NCBI RefSeq assembly: GCF_016411865.1
Contig: NZ_JAEKJA010000012.1
Coordinates: 1 to 64,000, forward strand
DNA: 64,000 nt
Source: Acuticoccus mangrovi
GTDB lineage: Bacteria; Pseudomonadota; Alphaproteobacteria; Rhizobiales; Amorphaceae
Direction: 5' to 3'
Positions within the stretch are counted from its first letter, which is position 1; every line of letters begins with the position of its first letter. Made by a program: the position numbers and the translations under genes. Of the stretch, positions 60,859 to 64,000 are shown one piece after another. The notes beneath the pieces were generated by a model that saw nothing but the letters and a program-made list of their open reading frames with translations, ran no database searches and was not told the origin of the DNA.

Positions 60859-62370
60859 TCAGGCGAGCGCGCGCTGGGTGTAGGCGTCGCGCAGACGGAA
60901 CCGGATCGTCTTGCCCGATCCGGTGCGCGGGATCTCGTCGACGACGACGACATCGTGCGGCAGCTTATATGCCGAAAGCGTCTCGGTGCAGAACGCCTTG
61001 ATCGCGTCGAGCGACGGCGGCGGCCCCTCGCAGATCACGAACGCCACCGGCACCTCGCCGAGCGTCTCGTGCGGCACGCCGACCACGGCGCAGTCGCGGA
61101 TGCCGGCCATCTTGCCGATGGTCTCCTCCACCTCCGCCGGCGCGATGTTCTGGCCGCCGCGGATGATCAGCTCCTTGAGCCGCCCGGTGATGGTGAGAAA
61201 GCCGCTGGCGTCCTGCCGGGCGAGGTCGCCGGTGCGGTACCAGCCGCCTCGCAGCGCCGCGTCGGTCTCGGCCTTCTTGCCGAAATAGCCCTGCATCACG
61301 TTCGGCCCGCGCACGATCAGCTCGCCTTCCATGCCGGGCGGCACGTCGCAGTCCTCGACGTCGACGAGGCGGACGGAGAGGCCCGGCACCGGCAGCCCGC
61401 ACGATCCGGCGACGCGCGCGCCGCCGGGCCAGTTCAGCGTGACCATCGTCGAGGTCTCGGTGATGCCGTAGCCGTCGAGCAGCTCGACGTCGAAATAGTC
61501 CTCGAACTCGCGGTTGAGCGTCGCCGGCAGGATCGCCCCGGCGGAGACGCAGCGGTCGATGCCGGCGAGCGGGTTGATCCCGGCCTCCTTCGAGGCGAGC
61601 AGCAGGTAGTGGAACATCGTCGGCACGCCGGGGAGCTTGGTGAAGCCGCCGGACGACAGGCGCTCCATCGCCTCGTGCACGGAGAAGCGCTCCATGATGA
61701 ACTCCGACGCGCCGTTGGCGAGGAGCGACAGCACTGCGATGTTGAGCGCGTAGGAGTGGAAGAGCGGCAGCGGGGAGAGCACGCGATCGTCGGGCCCGAG
61801 GCCGAAGATCGGCGCCCAGCAGGCGGCGTTGACCCACAGCATCGACCGGGTCGACAGCATCACCCCCTTGGGATGGCCGGTCGTGCCGGAGGTATAGACG
61901 ATCATCGACGTGCGATCGATGTCGTCCACCGGCAGCCGCGCGGACGCGGGAAGCTCCGCAAAGCGGACGCGGTCGGTCAGGATCGGCTGCGGCCGCGGGG
62001 CCGGCATCGCGGCGACGGCGCCCGCCTTGTCGCTCGTCGTCACGATCAGCCGAACGCCCGCGTCCGCGACCCGGTAGGCGGCCTCGGACTGGGTGGCGTC
62101 GGCGGCGATGGGCACCGCGATCGCGCCGGCGCGGATCGCCGCCAGCGTGGCGACGACCCAGTCGACCGAGTTCGCGAGCCAGATCCCCACCGCCCCGCCG
62201 GGCGCGAGGCCGAGCGACACGTAGTGCGCCGAAAGCGCCTCCACCTCCGCCGCGAGCCCGGCGTAGGTGAGTGCGCGCGTCTTGTCCTCGTAGGCGATCT
62301 TGTCGGGCCACGCCGCGGCCTGCCGTGCCAGAAGCTCGGCGACCGGAGCGATCAGTTGGGTCCGGATCAT
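60859..62370 (-). CDS. AMP-forming acyl-CoA synthetase (acyl-adenylate family)
   Basis: 503 residues with GGGGAGG 8 bases before ATG 62370. Adenylation motifs in order: MIVYTSGTTGHPKGVM (A3), LDGYGITETS (A5), GELIVRGPNVMQGYFG, GWYRTGDLA (A7), GRLKELIIRGGQNIAPAEVE (A8) and the catalytic Lys in RTGSGKTIR (A10). It activates a carboxylic acid as its CoA ester through the adenylate. Second activation route beside the CaiB-type transferase and ADP-forming synthetase. Substrate unknown. Confidence 0.94.
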   Translation of the reverse strand: MIRTQLIAPVAELLARQAAAWPDKIAYEDKTRALTYAGLAAEVEALSAHYVSLGLAPGGAVGIWLANSVDWVVATLAAIRAGAIAVPIAADATQSEAAYRVADAGVRLIVTTSDKAGAVAAMPAPRPQPILTDRVRFAELPASARLPVDDIDRTSMIVYTSGTTGHPKGVMLSTRSMLWVNAACWAPIFGLGPDDRVLSPLPLFHSYALNIAVLSLLANGASEFIMERFSVHEAMERLSSGGFTKLPGVPTMFHYLLLASKEAGINPLAGIDRCVSAGAILPATLNREFEDYFDVELLDGYGITETSTMVTLNWPGGARVAGSCGLPVPGLSVRLVDVEDCDVPPGMEGELIVRGPNVMQGYFGKKAETDAALRGGWYRTGDLARQDASGFLTITGRLKELIIRGGQNIAPAEVEETIGKMAGIRDCAVVGVPHETLGEVPVAFVICEGPPPSLDAIKAFCTETLSAYKLPHDVVVVDEIPRTGSGKTIRFRLRDAYTQRALA

Positions 62371-62402
62371 ATTGTTATTCCTCCCCGTTCTTGTTGTTCG
62401 TG

Positions 62403-63158
62403 TCAGACCATGCTGAAGCCACCATTCGTGCTGATCACCTGCCCGGTGATCCAGGAGGCGTGATCGGACGCGAGGAACGCCACGAGCGGCGCGACGTCCG
62501 CCGGCGTGCCGATCCGTCTCAGCGGGTAGGCACGTACGATCTTATCCATATTCTTGGCGAGGAAGTCGGCATCGGAGTGCGCCGTCTGGACGAGCCCGAG
62601 GGACACGGTGTTGACGCACACATTGTTGCGGCCGAGCTCCTTGGCGAGGCTTTTGCCGAGGGCCATCGTTCCGGCACGGCTCGCGGCGGCCATCGCGAGG
62701 TTCGCCTCGCCGATGCGCGAGGAATCGCCGATCAGGCTGATGATCCGCCCCCAGTTGGCGGCGATCATGTGCGGCGCCACGGCGTGGCAGCAGTGAATCG
62801 CGCCGTAGAGGCAAGTGTCGATCTGGGCCTTCCAGTCGGCGGGGGTGGAATCGACGAACCGGCCGTACTTCACGTAGCCGGCGTTGTTGACGAGGATGTC
62901 GAGGGAGCCGAAGTCGGCGACGATCGCGTCGACCATCGCCTTCACCGCGTCATAGTCGACGATGTCGGCCCGGTAGGCCTTCGCGGTACCACCCGCGGCC
63001 TCGATGGCGCTGACCACCTCGGCGGCCTCGGCTTCGGACGAGCGGTAGTTGACCGCCACCGTCGCCCCCTCGGCGGCGAGCGCCTTCGAGATCTCGCCGC
63101 CGGTGTCGCGGCCTCCGCCGGTGACCAGCGCCACGCGGCGGGCAAGGTTGAGTTCCAT
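62403..63158 (-). CDS. SDR-fold protein lacking the catalytic Tyr-x-x-x-Lys
   Basis: 251 residues from ATG 63158, with AAAGGAG six bases upstream; GTG 63164 overlapping the previous stop is less likely. NAD-binding TGGGRDTGGE (Asp where the second Gly is usual) and NNAG (91-94) are present. At the active site, where Y-x-x-x-K-A-G is expected, the sequence is A157-A-A-S-R161-A-G; both Tyr and Lys are lost and the usual Ser is unclear. The C-terminal TGQVISTNGGFSMV is classical. It may be a binding or scaffold subunit, or use another mechanism. It lies between the CoA synthetase and the molybdenum hydroxylase. Confidence 0.85.
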   Translation of the reverse strand: MELNLARRVALVTGGGRDTGGEISKALAAEGATVAVNYRSSEAEAAEVVSAIEAAGGTAKAYRADIVDYDAVKAMVDAIVADFGSLDILVNNAGYVKYGRFVDSTPADWKAQIDTCLYGAIHCCHAVAPHMIAANWGRIISLIGDSSRIGEANLAMAAASRAGTMALGKSLAKELGRNNVCVNTVSLGLVQTAHSDADFLAKNMDKIVRAYPLRRIGTPADVAPLVAFLASDHASWITGQVISTNGGFSMV

Positions 63159-63160
63159 GG

Positions 63161-64000
63161 TCACTCCTTTTCGTTGTCGGCGAGCAGCCGTGCGAGCTTC
63201 GAGGGGGTGATCGGCAGCGTGGCGACGCCGACGCCGAGATGGGCGACGGCGTCGCTGACGGCGTTGGCGATGGCCGCCGGTGCGCCGATGGTTCCGCCCT
63301 CCCCCATGCCGCGGAAGCCTCCCGGGTTGGCGGGAAGCTCGGTCTCGAGGTGCGCGACGCCGAGCGACGGCACCTCGGCGGCGGTGGGAATGAGATAGTC
63401 GGCGAGGCTCGCCGAGAGGATCTGCCCCGTTTCGTCGAACTGGAGCTCTTCGAGGAGAGCGACGCCGATGCCCTGGACCACACCGCCGTGCACCTGCCCG
63501 TCGACGACGAGCGGATTGATCATCCGCCCGCAGTCCTCGGCGACGAAGAAGCGGGTAAGGCGGATCGCGAGGGTCTCGGCGTCGATCTCCACCTCGGCGA
63601 GGTGCGTGGCCGAGGTGGTGGTGCCGAGCCGCGGGTCGAAGCTCTCCTGCGCCTCCAGCGTCGCGCGGGCGTCGTGCGGCAGCGCCGCCATGTCGGAGTA
63701 GACGGCCCGGGCGAGGTCGGCGAAGTCGATGCGATGGTTGGTGCCGGGGACGAAGATCACGCCGTCGCCGGTCTCGACCTCGGCGGGATCGACGTCGAAG
63801 AGCAGCGCCGCCGCCGCCTTGACCTTGCCCAAGAGCGTGCGCGTCGCCCGGATCGCGGCGCCGCCGCCGATCACCGCGCTGCGGCTCGCGTAGGTGCCGG
63901 TGCCATGCGCCGCGGCGTCGGTGTCGCCCTGGACCACCGCCACGTCCTGCGGCCGCACGCCGAGCTCCTCGGCGACGATCTGGGCGAGGGTGGTTTCGAG
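63161..64000 (-). CDS. Molybdenum hydroxylase large subunit (xanthine dehydrogenase / aldehyde oxidase family), 5' end beyond window
   Basis: Only the C-terminal 280 or so residues are present; the frame is open through the window edge, beginning with ETTLAQIVAEELGV, a conserved molybdopterin-domain segment. Further motifs are QGDTDAAAHGTGTYASRS, FVAEDCGRMINPLVVDGQVHGGV and GGFRGMGEGGTIGAPAAIANAV, where GEGG contains the catalytic glutamate of the family. It hydroxylates an aromatic heterocycle, aldehyde or similar carbon with water as oxygen source. FAD and 2Fe-2S subunits would lie off the edge. First visible gene of the minus-strand acyl-CoA operon. Confidence 0.93.
   Translation of the reverse strand, partial: LETTLAQIVAEELGVRPQDVAVVQGDTDAAAHGTGTYASRSAVIGGGAAIRATRTLLGKVKAAAALLFDVDPAEVETGDGVIFVPGTNHRIDFADLARAVYSDMAALPHDARATLEAQESFDPRLGTTTSATHLAEVEIDAETLAIRLTRFFVAEDCGRMINPLVVDGQVHGGVVQGIGVALLEELQFDETGQILSASLADYLIPTAAEVPSLGVAHLETELPANPGGFRGMGEGGTIGAPAAIANAVSDAVAHLGVGVATLPITPSKLARLLADNEKE

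Overview
The window is very GC-rich throughout, densely packed and full of ATGA/GTGA stop-start overlaps. Protein families (AaeAB/FUSC efflux, TAXI-type TRAP transporters with fused DctQM permeases, AmiC/AmiR, CaiB and acyl-CoA dehydrogenase clusters, dipeptide-type ABC operons) suggest the chromosome of a metabolically versatile alphaproteobacterium, probably of the Hyphomicrobiales/Rhodobacterales side. That placement is inference from gene content, not a phylogenetic test. I see no rRNA, tRNA, CRISPR array, prophage or insertion sequence.

Layout. (1) 1-4713: a minus-strand oligopeptide-type ABC importer operon (RraA-like protein, binding protein, two permeases, start of an ATPase cut by the edge), controlled by a divergent LysR gene at 4732-5682. 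(2) 5713-9694: a secreted protein of unknown function divergent from an ATPase / FtsX-like permease / DUF3299 operon. (3) 9720-13976: FUSC + DUF1656 + HlyD efflux pump with an upstream LysR gene. (4) 14320-16056: alpha/beta hydrolase and metallo-beta-lactamase-fold hydrolase. (5) 16035-29460: a bidirectional catabolic locus around a GntR/FCD regulator: M20 hydrolase and dihydropyrimidinase on the minus strand; on the plus strand a complete dipeptide-type ABC importer with two unusual metallo-beta-lactamase-fold proteins, a cytochrome P450 and a PuuE/imidase-like polysaccharide deacetylase. (6) 29486-36339: MarR regulator, stand-alone NadC, a PhnN::AMP-phosphorylase fusion and a TAXI TRAP importer. 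(7) 36399-44142: an AmiC/AmiR system, an ANTAR-type two-hairpin RNA leader with terminator, a nitrilase-superfamily amidohydrolase and a Liv/Urt-type ABC importer with a permease-ATPase fusion. (8) 44165-64000: acyl-CoA metabolism: ADP-forming acyl-CoA synthetase, crotonase, LysR, four acyl-CoA dehydrogenases, a second TAXI TRAP importer, two SDRs, D-2-hydroxyacid dehydrogenase, CaiB-type CoA transferase, thioesterase, Fe-type alcohol dehydrogenase, AMP-forming acyl-CoA ligase and the end of a molybdenum hydroxylase.

The most striking points are: (a) one polypeptide (31207-33282) carrying a ribose-1,5-bisphosphokinase domain and a complete archaeal-type AMP phosphorylase domain, directly after nadC, which together describe a possible NMP to ribose-1,5-bisphosphate to PRPP to NaMN route; (b) a dual hexaloop ANTAR leader at 38445-38476 with a perfect terminator, placed before the nitrilase/transporter genes and after amiC-amiR; (c) a strong GC-rich hairpin immediately after each of the five solute-binding-protein genes, in five unrelated transporter operons; (d) paired beta-lactamase-fold proteins with complementary losses in the H-x-E-x-D-H metal motif; (e) an SDR without the catalytic Tyr/Lys and an RraA homologue without the Arg-Asp signature.
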